DNA of 64,000 nt from Ureibacillus yapensis (GCF_003515775.1 NZ_QWEI01000001.1:848106-912105), one strand, 5' to 3'; shown: positions 1 through 9,735, numbered from the stretch's first letter. Notes: generated from the letters alone by a model not told the origin. Numbers and translations: made by a program.

Positions 1-478
1 TGTTTTCATCCACGCGTAGATTCATCGTCGCCTTTTTATGACAGAACCAGCAAATGGTTTTCATTTCTTCGATTTTGTCTGCGTAAATGAGCATATAGCG
101 GCTGCCTTCAAAAAGTTCGTTTTGGAAATCATTCTTTAATCCGAAGCCCATAACAGGGATATTTAAACGATCGACAATTTTCGCTAATTGCAGAACATGC
201 TCTTTTGTTAAAAATTGCACTTCATCAACTAAAATACAATACAATTTCTGTGGATAGTTTTGGACATATTCAAAAAGATCCGTGTCATCAAACACAGGGA
301 TTGCTTTTCGACGCAGCCCAATCCGGCTTGACACATATCCAACTTCGTCACGTGTATCAATTCCGGAAGTAAAAATCAATACCGGTTTATCTTGCTCTTC
401 ATAGTTATGTGCAACTTTTATAATCTCAATAGATTTTCCGCTGTTCATTGCTCCGTGTTTAAAAAATAATTGCGCCAT
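1..478 (-). CDS. tdk: Thymidine kinase (N-terminal part, cut by window edge)
   Basis: This is the salvage enzyme that phosphorylates thymidine to dTMP with ATP in the cytoplasm. Reading leftward from the ATG at 478, the protein opens with the P-loop GAMNSGKS (residues 9-16). It carries the DEVQF segment that contains the catalytic Glu, and reaches a zinc-type CWFC pair before the window ends. About 159 codons are present, so the C-terminus lies outside. An AGAGG ribosome binding site precedes the ATG. The position after rho and rpmE matches the B. subtilis order. No internal stop is seen, so the truncation is only the window edge. Confidence 0.93.
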   Translation of the reverse strand, partial: MAQLFFKHGAMNSGKSIEIIKVAHNYEEQDKPVLIFTSGIDTRDEVGYVSSRIGLRRKAIPVFDDTDLFEYVQNYPQKLYCILVDEVQFLTKEHVLQLAKIVDRLNIPVMGFGLKNDFQNELFEGSRYMLIYADKIEEMKTICWFCHKKATMNLRVDEN

Positions 479-519
479 TCCAACAAACCTCTTTCTAAGT
501 TGTTCTTTCATTTCCACAT

Positions 520-545
520 GAAAAAGCCTTGAGGATTCCCAAGGC
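520..545 (-). terminator. Hairpin upstream of tdk
   Basis: On the minus strand GCCTTG and CAAGGC enclose an 8-base loop and are followed by TTTTT. It lies between the rpmE terminator and tdk, so it may stop residual readthrough. The stem is only 6 bp, and the role is inferred. Confidence 0.45.
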
Positions 546-640
546 ACCACATTTTGCACTATCCTTAAATTATAGTATAACGCATAAGCATCAGCTTCTA
601 CAATTATTCCCCGAAAGTCAGATAATTTTTTATTTTATAC

Positions 641-832
641 AGAAAAGCGCAGGCGGCTCGCCAGCTCCGACAGAAACTGGAGACTTCCGACAAGCATGCC
701 TTGCATGCGTAGGAGGAAGTCGAAGTTTCCGAGGAGCTAGCCGCTGGAGCTGGACATCAGGAAAAGCGGAGAACGCTCGTTCAGTTCCTCCAGTTGTCGA
801 GAAGCTAGCCGCCGGAGCAGGACAATAGAAGA
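641..832. repeat. GC-rich dispersed intergenic element, two related units
   Basis: About 190 bp that is clearly richer in G+C than its surroundings, filling the rpmE-tdk gap. Two related units are visible, starting at 642 and 761. Both begin GAAAAGCGSAG and both carry a GAAGCTAGCCGCYGGAGC-like segment (near 731 and 801). It resembles the small dispersed repeats of Bacillaceae genomes (bcr-like). I saw no transposase and no credible gene here; the reading frames across it on both strands look accidental. A possible short relative lies near 42446-42490. Confidence 0.55.
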
Positions 833-863
833 GTCGGCCCGCCCTTCCTCTAAAAGAAAAAAA

Positions 864-891
864 TGCCTGCAAGTCTTGGCTTGGCAGGCAT
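864..891 (-). terminator. rpmE terminator
   Basis: TGCCTGC and GCAGGCA form a stem on the minus strand, followed by TTTTTTT, just downstream of the rpmE stop. Confidence 0.85.
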
Positions 892-903
892 TTGTGTACA
901 TTC

Positions 904-1104
904 TTATTTAAGACCGTATTTTTTGTTGAAACGATCCACACGTCCGTCAGCAGACGCGAATTTTTGACGGCCAGTATAGAATGGGTGGCATTCGTTGCAG
1001 AACTCTACAGTAATTTTTTCTTTTACTGATCCTGTTTCGAATGTGTTACCGCATGAGCAAGTTACTGTTGCCGTTTTGTAATCTGGATGAATTCCTTGTT
1101 TCAT
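904..1104 (-). CDS. rpmE: 50S ribosomal protein L31 (zinc-binding type)
   Basis: 66-residue large-subunit ribosomal protein. It has the four cysteines of the zinc-containing L31 form: C16 and C18 in the CSCG motif and C36 and C39 in [10 protein letters not shown]. That makes it the RpmE class rather than the zinc-free YtiA paralogue, which firmicutes use under zinc starvation. A GAGGAG ribosome binding site precedes the ATG. The gene has its own promoter (1215-1243) and terminator, and sits between rho and tdk as in B. subtilis. The length is normal for the family. Confidence 0.96.
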   Translation of the reverse strand: MKQGIHPDYKTATVTCSCGNTFETGSVKEKITVEFCNECHPFYTGRQKFASADGRVDRFNKKYGLK

Positions 1105-1214
1105 ATTCGTTTCTCCTCTCGCCCTGAACCATCTGGAACAGAGTTGTTATTCGATCAAGTGCCTTACATAACCCGAATATGCCAGTTACATATGCACTGT
1201 TTCATACTTAAAGA

Positions 1215-1243
1215 AGTATAGCAAGAATTAATATTATTTGCAA
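1215..1243 (-). promoter_or_regulatory. SigA-type promoter of rpmE
   Basis: On the minus strand TTGCAA and TATACT are separated by exactly 17 bp, about 110 bp upstream of rpmE. The rest of the 1105-1364 gap shows nothing else I can support. Confidence 0.6.
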
Positions 1244-1364
1244 CAACTAATCGCTAAGTTGGTGCAATCAAATTTTACTTCACTCTGCCTTCATCCCCAT
1301 GAAACCATACGCGACTGCCGCTTTCACTTTCGTCGCAGCCAAAAGAATGCAACTTGAGATTAAA

Positions 1365-2648
1365 TTAAATCAAGCCTTTTCCCTTTGTCGCTTTTTTCAT
1401 GTCGCTATTGAGCTTTTCGAAGAACTCTTCGTTGGTTTTGGAAGCGCGCAGCTTTCTCAGGAAGCGCTCTGCAAAATCGGGAGCATCGGAAAATGTTTTG
1501 CGAATGGCCCATAGTTTTTCCAACTGATCTGAAGGAATGAGCAATTCTTCTTTACGCGTACCGGAACGGCGAATATCAAGAGCTGGGAAGATACGGCGTT
1601 CTGCAAGGTGTCGATCCAAATGAAGCTCCAAGTTCCCTGTTCCTTTAAATTCTTCATAGATGACTTCGTCCATACGAGACCCTGTATCGACTAAAGCGGT
1701 TGCCAAAATTGTTAGGCTTCCGCCTTCTTCAATATTTCGCGCAGAACCGAAGAAGCGTTTTGGACGGTGGAAGGCAGCCGGGTCAATACCGCCGGATAAT
1801 GTTCGTCCACTTGGCGGAATGACTAAGTTATAGGCACGCGCCAAACGTGTAATGGAGTCCATCAAAATAATAACGTCCCGTTTATGTTCCACTAAACGAC
1901 GAGCACGTTCCAGTACAAGCTCCGCCACTTTCACGTGATTTTCCGGTACTTCATCAAAGGTAGAACTTACCACATCGGCTTTGACGGAACGTTCGATATC
2001 CGTTACTTCCTCAGGGCGTTCATCAATCAATAATACAATTAACTCAGCTTCGGGATAGTTTGTTGTGATGGCATTCGCAATTTCTTTTAAAAGGGAAGTT
2101 TTCCCGGCTTTAGGCGGCGCCACAATTAAACCACGTTGGCCAAATCCAACTGGAGCGATCAAATCCATGATGCGGGTAGACAGTTTATTGGGTTCAGTTT
2201 CCAACTTTATTTGTCGATCTGGATAAAGCGGTGTTAATGCTGGGAAGTGAACTCGTTCTTTCGCGACTTCCGGGTCTTCGCCATTGACTGCATCTACTTG
2301 CAGCAAGCCAAAATAGCGTTCGTTTTCTTTTGGAGGGCGTACTTTTCCTGAAACCTTGTCCCCATTTCGAAGATCAAAACGGCGAATTTGAGACGCGGAT
2401 ATATAAATATCTTCCTTGGAAGGAGAGTAGTTAATCGGACGCAAGAAACCAAAACCTTCTTGGTTAACGATTTCAAGTACACCTTCCATAAAGAAGTACC
2501 CTTCCTGTTCCGAACGGGATTTTAAAATAGCGAAGATTAATTCTTTTTTTGTCAACTTACTATAATATGAAATCTTATAATCACGTGCGAGAGCATATAA
2601 CTCTTTTAACGTCATATTCTCTAATTGAGCGATTGTAAATGCAGACAT
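1365..2648 (-). CDS. rho: Transcription termination factor Rho
   Basis: 427 residues, the same length as B. subtilis Rho. It is a homohexameric RNA-dependent ATPase that releases nascent transcripts. The N-terminal helical domain is followed by a cold-shock-like RNA-binding fold containing EGFGFLRP (near residues 64-71). The Walker A motif is APPKAGKT (177-184). Further on are [12 protein letters not shown], the Q-loop region [10 protein letters not shown] and the [11 protein letters not shown] segment. The gene lies between rpmE and glpX in the usual order. The leader contains a strong hairpin that may attenuate it, but that is inference. Confidence 0.98.
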   Translation of the reverse strand: MSAFTIAQLENMTLKELYALARDYKISYYSKLTKKELIFAILKSRSEQEGYFFMEGVLEIVNQEGFGFLRPINYSPSKEDIYISASQIRRFDLRNGDKVSGKVRPPKENERYFGLLQVDAVNGEDPEVAKERVHFPALTPLYPDRQIKLETEPNKLSTRIMDLIAPVGFGQRGLIVAPPKAGKTSLLKEIANAITTNYPEAELIVLLIDERPEEVTDIERSVKADVVSSTFDEVPENHVKVAELVLERARRLVEHKRDVIILMDSITRLARAYNLVIPPSGRTLSGGIDPAAFHRPKRFFGSARNIEEGGSLTILATALVDTGSRMDEVIYEEFKGTGNLELHLDRHLAERRIFPALDIRRSGTRKEELLIPSDQLEKLWAIRKTFSDAPDFAERFLRKLRASKTNEEFFEKLNSDMKKATKGKGLI

Positions 2649-2734
2649 AGCATATCTCCAGTCTTAAAAAATAATATTTTCTCCCTTTATACTATTTGAA
2701 AAAACAAATTTTGTATATAAAAGGTTTAGAAAAT

Positions 2735-2763
2735 AAACGATTTTAGTGTTGCTAAAATCGTTT
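2735..2763. terminator. Perfect 12-bp hairpin between glpX and rho
   Basis: AAACGATTTTAG and CTAAAATCGTTT pair perfectly around the loop TGTTG. On the minus strand the hairpin is followed by a T-rich tract, so it can end glpX or attenuate rho. It is nearly symmetric and could also work on the plus strand. Confidence 0.7.
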
Positions 2764-2918
2764 TTATATGCAATTTAATAATGTCATTGTAGGGTAATTT
2801 AATACGGTAAATGCAGGAAGATGCCTGATTTGAGTATGGTGGAGATTTAATATGGGATAAGATGTGTGGTTATCCATTTGAAATCCTTCGTTTTTTCAGG
2901 CATCTATTAAGATTGAAG

Positions 2919-3881
2919 TTATTTTACATATCTTGGTTTTTTCTCGATGTTATGACGGCCTTCAACAAAACGTACAGTTCCTGTTTTCGCACGCATAACT
3001 AGAGAATTGGTTAAACAGTATGCACCTTTATATTGAACACCTTTTAAAAGCTCGCTATCTGTAACAGCTGTAGCCGCAAAAATGGCATCATCGCCTTTTA
3101 CCAAATCTTCCATGTATAACACACGATTCACATCGATGCCCATTTTTTTGCATCGATCGGCTTGCTCTTCGTCTTCCGGAATTAATCGTGCCTGGAAATC
3201 GCCGCCTAAGCATTTTAATGCAACAGCAGAAATGACTCCCTCTGGAGCACCCCCGGAACCGAACATAATGTCGATACCTGTTTCATCGAAAGCCGTGTTG
3301 ATGGCTGCACTGACATCTCCATCCTGGATAAATTTAATGCGAGCACCAGCAGCGCGGATTTCATCGACAATTTTTTGGTGGCGCGGGCGGTCTAACAGGA
3401 CTGCTACCACATCGGAAATTTCTTTGTTTTTTGCTTTTGCAACCGCGTGCAAGTTCTCGGTAACGGATGCGGTAATGTCTACTTTACCCGCCGCTTCCGG
3501 ACCAACCGCCAGTTTATCCATATACATATCCGGAGCATTTAATAGATTCCCGCGATCTGCAATGGCCAATACTGTCATCGCCCCATTTGTCCCTTTTGCA
3601 ACGATGTTTGTACCTTCAAGAGGGTCAACGGCAATGTCTACATGAGGACCGCCGTTTCGGAGGCCCAGCTCTTCGCCGATATACAGCATTGGGGCTTCAT
3701 CCATTTCACCTTCCCCAATGACAACTTTTCCGTGCATCGGGATTGTATCGAATAAGGCGCGCATGGCAGTTGTCGCTGCATCATCCGCTTCATCTTTCAG
3801 GCCGCGCCCCATCCATTTTGCCGAAGCGATTGCTGCTGCTTCTGTTACGCGTACTACTTCCATCGTTAAACTACGTTCCAT
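2919..3881 (-). CDS. glpX: Class II fructose-1,6-bisphosphatase GlpX
   Basis: 320 residues. It hydrolyses fructose 1,6-bisphosphate to fructose 6-phosphate in gluconeogenesis. The metal and substrate motifs of the GlpX family are present: [11 protein letters not shown] and DPLEGTN in the N-terminal half, and a glycine-rich [10 protein letters not shown] segment later. The ATG at 3881 follows a GGGAGG site about 10 bases away. The B. subtilis orthologue is ywjI in the same position. The neighbours tal and fba also act on fructose phosphates, so this is a central-carbon cluster. No defects are visible. Confidence 0.96.
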   Translation of the reverse strand: MERSLTMEVVRVTEAAAIASAKWMGRGLKDEADDAATTAMRALFDTIPMHGKVVIGEGEMDEAPMLYIGEELGLRNGGPHVDIAVDPLEGTNIVAKGTNGAMTVLAIADRGNLLNAPDMYMDKLAVGPEAAGKVDITASVTENLHAVAKAKNKEISDVVAVLLDRPRHQKIVDEIRAAGARIKFIQDGDVSAAINTAFDETGIDIMFGSGGAPEGVISAVALKCLGGDFQARLIPEDEEQADRCKKMGIDVNRVLYMEDLVKGDDAIFAATAVTDSELLKGVQYKGAYCLTNSLVMRAKTGTVRFVEGRHNIEKKPRYVK

Positions 3882-3982
3882 TCTTCAATTGCCTCCCGCT
3901 CTATCACTAAAACACTAAAGTTTTTTTGTTCAATTTATTGTAACATATTCTGCTAGCATTTTTTGGTTTAATTCTGGATCGA

Positions 3983-5263
3983 TTATTTGGCTTTTTTTAT
4001 TGCACTATCGGAGACTGTTTCACGGCGAATGTCTGCACCCAGCGCACAAAGTTTCTCTATTAGCGAACTGTATCCGCGCTCTATATGGTAAATTTCCTGG
4101 ATTTCAGTCTCGCCTTCAGCTACTAATCCCGCTAATACCAACGCGGCACCTGCCCGCAAATCCGTAGCCGTTACCTTGGAACCATGCAGCTTTGCGGGTC
4201 CTTGAATAATGGCGGAATTGCCTTCTACCCGCACGTTTGCATTCATGCGGCGCAGTTCATCAATATGCTTGAAACGAGCGGAATAAATGGTTTCAGTTAC
4301 CTTCGATGCACCCGATGCTTGTGTCATCAATACAGAGAGAGGTTGTTGAACATCCGTAGGAAAACCAGGGTATACGAGGGTTTTTACATCTACTGCTTGA
4401 AGAATGTCCGTTCTTGGAATGAACATGCTCTCTTCCCCTTCTTCCACTTTTACCCCCATTTCACGCAATTTTGCTGTAATGGCTTCAAGGTGGAAAGGAA
4501 TAATATTATCCACGGTTACACCATCGCCAATTGCCGCAGCCATAATCATGAAGGTTGCCGCTTCAATACGATCCGGTATAATTGTATGTTTTGTGCCGTA
4601 GAGCTCTTCAACGCCATCTATACGGATGACACTCGTACCGGCACCTTTAATATTTGCTCCCATATTGGTTAGCAATGTCGCCACATCAATAATCTCAGGT
4701 TCTTTGGCTGCATTTTCAATAACAGTTCTGCCTTTTGCCCTTACTGCTGCCAGCATAATATTGATGGTAGCCCCAACACTCGCAACATCCAGATAAATTT
4801 TGGCGCCAATCAACTCATCTGCCCGAAGGTAAATCGCGCCATGTTCATTTGTCACTTTTGCGCCAAGCGCCTCAAAGCCCTTGATATGCTGGTCAATTGG
4901 ACGAGGGCCCAAAAAGCATCCGCCAGGCAGTCCAATAACCGCTTTTTTAAATCGTCCCAACATCGCGCCCATCAAATAATAAGACGCCCGGAGTTTCTTT
5001 ACATTTCCGTTAGGCAACGGAATCGCTTGCATTTGGGACGGGTCGATGATCATCTGTCCATCTTTAAACGCAACTTCTCCCCCAATTTCCTCCAGCAAGG
5101 CTTTTAGCGTCCAAGCATCGGAAATTTCCGGAATACCGCCAATGGTTACTGATGAGTTCGCTAAGATGGAAGCCGGGATTAATGCAACCGCACTATTTTT
5201 TGCTCCGCTGACTTTTACTGTACCTTTTAGACGATGTCCGCCTCTGATTTTATAAACATCCAT
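3983..5263 (-). CDS. murA: UDP-N-acetylglucosamine 1-carboxyvinyltransferase (MurA2/MurZ type)
   Basis: 426 residues. It transfers enolpyruvate from PEP to UDP-GlcNAc, the first committed step of peptidoglycan synthesis in the cytoplasm. The N-terminal KVSGAKNSA segment and the catalytic loop [12 protein letters not shown] with Cys116, the residue that fosfomycin modifies, are intact. Firmicutes usually carry two murA genes; the location next to tal and fba matches the B. subtilis murAB (murZ) paralogue. The 400-bp gap upstream contains a palindrome and a structured GC-rich stretch, reported separately. Confidence 0.96.
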   Translation of the reverse strand: MDVYKIRGGHRLKGTVKVSGAKNSAVALIPASILANSSVTIGGIPEISDAWTLKALLEEIGGEVAFKDGQMIIDPSQMQAIPLPNGNVKKLRASYYLMGAMLGRFKKAVIGLPGGCFLGPRPIDQHIKGFEALGAKVTNEHGAIYLRADELIGAKIYLDVASVGATINIMLAAVRAKGRTVIENAAKEPEIIDVATLLTNMGANIKGAGTSVIRIDGVEELYGTKHTIIPDRIEAATFMIMAAAIGDGVTVDNIIPFHLEAITAKLREMGVKVEEGEESMFIPRTDILQAVDVKTLVYPGFPTDVQQPLSVLMTQASGASKVTETIYSARFKHIDELRRMNANVRVEGNSAIIQGPAKLHGSKVTATDLRAGAALVLAGLVAEGETEIQEIYHIERGYSSLIEKLCALGADIRRETVSDSAIKKAK

Positions 5264-5344
5264 ATCCGTTCTCCCTTATGATTGGAAAGTTTCACTAACT
5301 CTGGTCCAACGCATTATGTGATCGTTCACTTTCATCAACCGTTT

Positions 5345-5362
5345 TTGCGTAAAGTTACGCAA
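5345..5362. promoter_or_regulatory. Perfect palindrome upstream of murA
   Basis: TTGCGTAA and TTACGCAA flank a 2-bp centre, 82 bp upstream of the murA start. This could be an operator. The rest of the 5264-5666 gap holds an imperfect hairpin (about 5418-5441) in a locally GC-rich stretch. I recognise no gene or riboswitch in it. Confidence 0.4.
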
Positions 5363-5666
5363 GGAATTCAATAAGGAAAAGAAGTAGCATATTTCCATGG
5401 GAAACTTTCCGCCAAACGGCTGGAAACACTGTTCCAACCGCGGTTCCTTGGCAAAAAGTTTCAGTTTATTGCACTTTGACAGTTTATTTAAAACTTAAGC
5501 ATGCAATGAATGAAAGTATGATTAATTTTGTATTACTGCTTATTATTTACCTTTTTCACAATTTAAAGCCAATGAAGTAAATATTTTTTTCTTTTCCTTA
5601 TATCATATTTCACTTTTCGATTTATGTTGATTATTCGGACTTGACCATCCGCTTTTGCTTTTTCAA

Positions 5667-6317
5667 TTATTTGCTTTTGCGGTTTTCCCAGTCTTTCAAG
5701 AATCCTTCAATTCCTTTATCTGTTAAAGGATGGTGGAATAATTGCTTCAATACTTTAAATGGCGTTGTTGCAATATCCGCTCCCGCAAGTGCTGCATCCG
5801 TGATATGTTGCGGATGGCGAATCGAAGCAGCAATAATTTCCGTTTCAATTCCGTGAATCGCAAACAAGTCGGAAATTGTGGCAATTAATTCAACACCATT
5901 ATGGCCGATATCATCTAGACGGCCAAGGAATGGCGATACATATGTTGCGCCTGCACGAGCTGCCATTAACGCTTGGTTGGCACTGAAAATCAACGTAACA
6001 TTTGTTTTGATGCCTTTTTCCGAGAAGAATTTACAAGCTTTCAAGCCTTCCGGTGTCATCGGTAATTTCACCGTAATGTTTGGGGCAATTGCCGCCAATT
6101 CCAATCCTTCTTTAATCATCCCTTCAGCTTCCAGTGAAATTACTTCACCGCTCACCGAACCAGGTACTAACTCGGCAATTTCACGCAAGCGATCATGGAA
6201 AGAAACGTTCTCCTCTTTCGCTACCAATGATGGGTTTGTCGTCACGCCGGATAAAATTCCCCAAGCATGCGCTTCTTTAATCTCTTCAAAGTTTGCTGTA
6301 TCGATAAAAAATTTCAT
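5667..6317 (-). CDS. tal: Small-type transaldolase / fructose-6-phosphate aldolase-like protein
   Basis: 216 residues, of the short transaldolase family (B. subtilis YwjH). It moves a dihydroxyacetone unit between sugar phosphates in the pentose phosphate pathway. The start [12 protein letters not shown], the TTNPS loop and the VKLP motif with the Schiff-base Lys near residue 84 are present. The ATG at 6317 is preferred over an upstream in-frame ATG because a GGAGGA site lies just before it. The family includes fructose-6-phosphate aldolases, so exact substrates cannot be read from sequence. Confidence 0.93.
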   Translation of the reverse strand: MKFFIDTANFEEIKEAHAWGILSGVTTNPSLVAKEENVSFHDRLREIAELVPGSVSGEVISLEAEGMIKEGLELAAIAPNITVKLPMTPEGLKACKFFSEKGIKTNVTLIFSANQALMAARAGATYVSPFLGRLDDIGHNGVELIATISDLFAIHGIETEIIAASIRHPQHITDAALAGADIATTPFKVLKQLFHHPLTDKGIEGFLKDWENRKSK

Positions 6318-6361
6318 TAGTATTCCTCCGCCATTCATATTTAGTCTCTCTTAAAAAACGA

Positions 6362-6397
6362 AGAGAAGGCCGATTGAAAACAACCAGACACTTCTCT
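6362..6397 (-). terminator. fba terminator
   Basis: On the minus strand AGAGAAG pairs with CTTCTCT, with further pairing inside the loop, and a TTTTTT run follows. It separates fba from tal. Confidence 0.65.
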
Positions 6398-6561
6398 GCA
6401 AATCATTATTATCTACATGTTAACTGGAGCTAGTGGCCTCCAGATTTATCTTTGTAAAAGATGATAGATAGAAAAGCAGTTATCCTATTGGTTACTTCAT
6501 CGTAAACCTATTGCTATGTGATTGAAATTATGCTGCTTCCTTATTTATATTACTCGCGACA

Positions 6562-7416
6562 TTAAGCTTTTTGGGAACTGCCAAATACGCGCATTTTCCC
6601 AATAACCGTTTCTTTGATAGCGTCACGTGCCGGGCCTAAGTATTTACGTGGATCATAAACTGTTTTGTTTGTGTCCAGGATTTCGCGAATTACTTTTGTA
6701 GAGGCAATTTGGTTTTCAGTGTTTACGTTAATTTTAGCTGTACCTAAAGAAATGGCACGTTTAATTTGTTCATCAGGAATACCCGTTCCGCCATGCAGAA
6801 CTAAAGGCATATTTGTTTCTTCCCCGATTTGTTTCATTTCATCGAAGCCCAGTTTTGGTTCGCCTTTATACGGTCCATGCACTGATCCCAAAGCAGGTGC
6901 TAAGCAATCGATGCTTGTTGCATCCACAAGCGCTTTACATTCTGATGGGTCGGCATAAATAATACCGCCAGTGACACCATCTTCGTCCCCGCCAACAGAA
7001 CCTAACTCCGCTTCAACAGAAACGCCTTTTGCATGCGCATATTCAACTACTTCAGACGTAATTTTAATATTTTCGTCAACTGGATGATGAGAAGCATCAA
7101 TCATAACCGATGTAAACCCTGCATCAACCGCTTCCTTACATTTTTCAAAACTTGAACCATGGTCCAAATGAATCGCTACAGGTACCGTAATTTTATAGCT
7201 TTCCATTAACCCTTTAACCATATGAACTACAGCAATAAATCCGCCCATATATTTTCCAGCACCTTCAGAAACGCCAAGGATAACCGGTGATTTCTCTTCT
7301 TCAGCAGCAAGTAAAATCGCTTGAGTGAATTCCAGGTTATTAATGTTGAATTGCCCTACAGCATAACCCTCGTTTTTCGCTTTATTTAACATTTCTTTCA
7401 TTGATACTAATGGCAT
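6562..7416 (-). CDS. fba: Class II fructose-1,6-bisphosphate aldolase
   Basis: 284 residues, one short of B. subtilis FbaA. This zinc-dependent glycolytic enzyme cleaves fructose 1,6-bisphosphate to DHAP and glyceraldehyde 3-phosphate. Motifs seen are HLDHGSSFE with zinc and catalytic residues near position 85, the MIDASHHP segment, and the C-terminal LHGGTGIPD and INVNTENQ loops. A GGAGG site precedes the ATG. The gene sits between spo0F and tal as in B. subtilis, but the spo0F side of the gap is filled by an unusual tandem array. Confidence 0.97.
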   Translation of the reverse strand: MPLVSMKEMLNKAKNEGYAVGQFNINNLEFTQAILLAAEEEKSPVILGVSEGAGKYMGGFIAVVHMVKGLMESYKITVPVAIHLDHGSSFEKCKEAVDAGFTSVMIDASHHPVDENIKITSEVVEYAHAKGVSVEAELGSVGGDEDGVTGGIIYADPSECKALVDATSIDCLAPALGSVHGPYKGEPKLGFDEMKQIGEETNMPLVLHGGTGIPDEQIKRAISLGTAKINVNTENQIASTKVIREILDTNKTVYDPRKYLGPARDAIKETVIGKMRVFGSSQKA

Positions 7417-7478
7417 TAGAAAATCCTCCTTGGACGATAATAGACAAGATAATTATTCCAGATTAATCATAGCAAAAA

Positions 7479-7510
7479 GCACGACGGCTCTCAAGTGAGA
7501 GCCGTCGTGC
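7479..7510. terminator. Perfect 14-bp hairpin heading the tandem array
   Basis: GCACGACGGCTCTC and GAGAGCCGTCGTGC pair perfectly around AAGT. T-runs on both strands (TTTTCT on plus, TTTTT on minus) make a bidirectional terminator. On the minus strand it would end spo0F transcripts before fba. Confidence 0.8.
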
Positions 7511-8400
7511 TTTTCTGCGCCGAAAGTGCAACGACAGGCGCAAAACTCCTTTGCATGGAGAACAAAAGCTTATTGAAAAGCTTCAAATTTAAGAAAGTTT
7601 ATCCCACCGGCTCTCAAGTAAGAGCCGTCGTGCTTTTCTGCGCCGAAAGTGCAACGACAGGCGCAAAACTCCTTCTCATGGAGAACAAAAGCTTTTTGAA
7701 AAGATTCAAATTTAAGAAAGTTTATACCACCGGTTCTCAAGTAAGAGCCGTCGTGCTTTTAGCGCCGAAAGTGCAACGGCAGGCGCAATTCCCTATTACC
7801 AGGAGTACCAAACCTTTTTGAGAAGCTTCAAAATTCAGAAGATTCAACCAGCCCTCAAGTGCAAGCCATCGTGCTTCTCTGCTACGAAAGTGCAACGACA
7901 AGCGCAAAACTCTTTTTCATGAAGAACAAAATCTTTTTGAAAAGTTTCAAAGTTTCAAAATTAAAATATTCTTCAACTACCGGCTCTCAAGAGAGCCGCC
8001 ACCCCTCCCGCCTCAAAACTACAACAACAAATACAAACTCTTCTTCTCGAAGTAATATAAACCCTTTCGAAAAGCTTCAAAATCAGAAAGTCTTTCAAAT
8101 GCCGTTCTAAAGACCCGCCACCCTTTCTGAAAGTGCTACGATGGCATAAACTCTTTTTCTTGAAGTACTATAAATCTTTTCGAAAAGCTTTAAATCAAAA
8201 ATTACCGGCTCTACAGAAAGCCGTCATACTTCTCAGTGCCCTAAAATTTAATTTTTAGAAGCACCAATATTTATTTATATTTAATTGAAATGCCTTAAAC
8301 TTCCGAAAGGCATTCTACTTACCTATTCCGTTTCTAAAAAAAGGAACTTGTTTTCTGCGCCAAACCTCTGTCAGACGCATAAAACTCATAAAATTTCTCT
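7486..8400. repeat. Decaying tandem array of about 123-bp units
   Basis: Copies of a unit that starts with the GGCTCTCAAGT terminator loop begin near 7486, 7609, 7732, 7850, 7982, 8103 and 8207. A last remnant lies near 8350. The first spacings are exactly 123 bp, and the first two intervals are almost identical. Copies diverge steadily toward spo0F and lose the stem complement. Each good unit also has an inner TGCGCC/GGCGCA hairpin. Reading frames across the array translate the repeat itself and are not credible genes. The array fills the whole spo0F-fba gap. Confidence 0.85.
8289..8314 (-). terminator. Possible spo0F terminator
   Basis: AATGCCTT and AAGGCATT form a stem downstream of spo0F. 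The following T-tract on the minus strand is weak. Confidence 0.35.
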
Positions 8401-8472
8401 TTAAATTAAAATAAATTCAAGGAGTCATTCCAGTTACACCAAACTAATTTTCCTACACAATAAAATGACCAA

Positions 8473-8838
8473 TTACTCCTGCTCTTTCAATAAAACATTA
8501 ACCTCATCCCGGATTTCGAAAATATTAAAAGGCTTTCTAAAATATTTCGTCATCCCCAACCGTCTGGCTTCTTCGATTAATTCTTCCTCTTCAAAAGCAG
8601 TCATCATAAATACAGGGATTTTCACATTTCTTTCACCAACGCTTTTCAATATTTCCAAGCCATTCATTCCGGGGATTTTCATATCCAGCATCATGCAATC
8701 CACCTTATGGCAATCAATAATTTTAAGCGCTTCCAATCCGTTTGCTGCTTGATAAACGTTGTATCCTTCTTTAGTGAATACTTCGTTTAACAATAGGCGT
8801 ATTCCCTTTTGGTCATCCACAATCAGAATATTTTTCAC
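8473..8838 (-). CDS. spo0F: Sporulation phosphorelay response regulator Spo0F
   Basis: 121 residues, a bare receiver domain without an output domain. It carries phosphate between the sporulation kinases and Spo0B. Acid pocket residues D8 and D9, the phosphorylated D52 in MLDMKIPGMNG, T80 in MMTAF and K102 in the RKPF motif are all present. The single-domain length and the position between fba and ywjG identify Spo0F rather than another CheY-like protein. A SigH-like promoter is visible upstream. Its presence supports an endospore-forming organism. Confidence 0.96.
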   Translation of the reverse strand: MKNILIVDDQKGIRLLLNEVFTKEGYNVYQAANGLEALKIIDCHKVDCMMLDMKIPGMNGLEILKSVGERNVKIPVFMMTAFEEEELIEEARRLGMTKYFRKPFNIFEIRDEVNVLLKEQE

Positions 8839-8930
8839 AGCAAACTCCCCTTAACGTGATATATTTAATTTCCCTTCCAATCATACACCAATTAAGTTTA
8901 ATTTCGCGATTCTTGTCATAAATCCCTTTA

Positions 8931-8960
8931 ATTCCTCACAAAAACTTCATAATTTCCTTT
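8931..8960 (-). promoter_or_regulatory. Candidate SigH promoter of spo0F
   Basis: On the minus strand AAAGGAAAT (-35) is followed by GAGGAAT (-10), resembling the SigH consensus known for spo0F in B. subtilis. The gap is one or two bases longer than ideal, so this is tentative. Confidence 0.4.
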
Positions 8961-9000
8961 TTAACAGATAAAAATTTATAATACAGGATGAGGTGAACTT

Positions 9001-9534
9001 ATGTCTAAAATACTTTCTACTCAAATGAGTGGATTATTTCAAAGAATTATTCAAAGTGAAGAAGAAGCGATAGAAGAAACTTCTCGTTTACTTGCTCAAG
9101 CCAGCGTGGGTCAAGGAAAAGTCTATTTTGCATGCTTCGGGGAATTGCAGCCAATTGAATTTAACGCTTTAAATGGTGCGGAACCGTTTAAAAACCTTCA
9201 TCCCTGGTCTGCTGATATTGAGCTAAGCGACTCTGATCGCGTTTGCATTTTCACACCAAGCTCCAACAATTCGGAAGCAGTGGATCTGGCAAAAAAATTA
9301 TACGATGAATTTATCCCTTTCGCTGCGGTGGCAACTGAACCGCCATCCGATGAAAATAAGTTGAGTGAATTAGCTTACACGTATATTTCCATGAAAATCC
9401 GGGGCGGCATTTTACCTCACCCAACAAACTTGGGCGAACGTGTTGTCATCCCTTATCTAATGGCTGCTTTATTCATCTATGAAGCAATAAAACTCAATTA
9501 TGAGGAAATGTTATTCGATGATATAGATTTATAA
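9001..9534 (+). CDS. ywjG: DUF2529 family protein (YwjG-like)
   Basis: 177 residues, similar to B. subtilis YwjG, which lies in the same place between spo0F and pyrG and is transcribed away from both. The central part (VCIFTPSSNNSEAVDLAKKL, then FAAVATEPPS) looks like a SIS-type sugar-isomerase fold. The GGILPHPT stretch is near the end. A GAGGTG site precedes the ATG. No membrane segment or signal peptide is visible. The biochemical function is not known, and I do not infer one beyond possible binding of a phosphosugar. Confidence 0.85.
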   Translation: MSKILSTQMSGLFQRIIQSEEEAIEETSRLLAQASVGQGKVYFACFGELQPIEFNALNGAEPFKNLHPWSADIELSDSDRVCIFTPSSNNSEAVDLAKKLYDEFIPFAAVATEPPSDENKLSELAYTYISMKIRGGILPHPTNLGERVVIPYLMAALFIYEAIKLNYEEMLFDDIDL

Positions 9535-9549
9535 TGATTCAAATCCAAG

Positions 9550-9576
9550 CCCACTTTTCTCCGTTTGAAAAGTGGG
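9550..9576 (+). terminator. ywjG terminator
   Basis: CCCACTTTTC and GAAAAGTGGG pair around a 7-base loop, followed by TTTTATTT. Confidence 0.85.
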
Positions 9577-9609
9577 TTTTATTTACTAACTCTATAGCTA
9601 AGCTAATCT

Positions 9610-9735
9610 TTTTCATAAACTGTTTGTTTTGGGACAACTCTCCACAAAGCTCCTCTATTCTTGTCCCATAAACATTAGATATGAGACAAAATTCTATTAT
9701 CTATCCAATTCGTGTCCCATAAACTTTTCTATTTA
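9610..9735. repeat. Three-copy repeat, period about 52 bp, in a convergent gap
   Basis: CATAAAC recurs at 9614, 9667 and 9718, with TGTCCCATAAAC in full at the last two. GGGACAA at 9631 is echoed by GAGACAA at 9683. The rest of the unit is diverged. It lies between the terminators of ywjG and pyrG. Confidence 0.55.

Noticed and set aside
529-941. ORFs on both strands through the GC-rich dispersed element
   Set aside because: Composition comes from the repeat; one frame also runs through the rpmE terminator.
7495-8110. Plus-strand ORFs across the 123-bp array, with a repeated AESATTGAKL-like peptide
   Set aside because: 123 is a multiple of 3, so the peptide repeats, but there is no ribosome site. 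The frame contains terminator stems and breaks down as the units decay.
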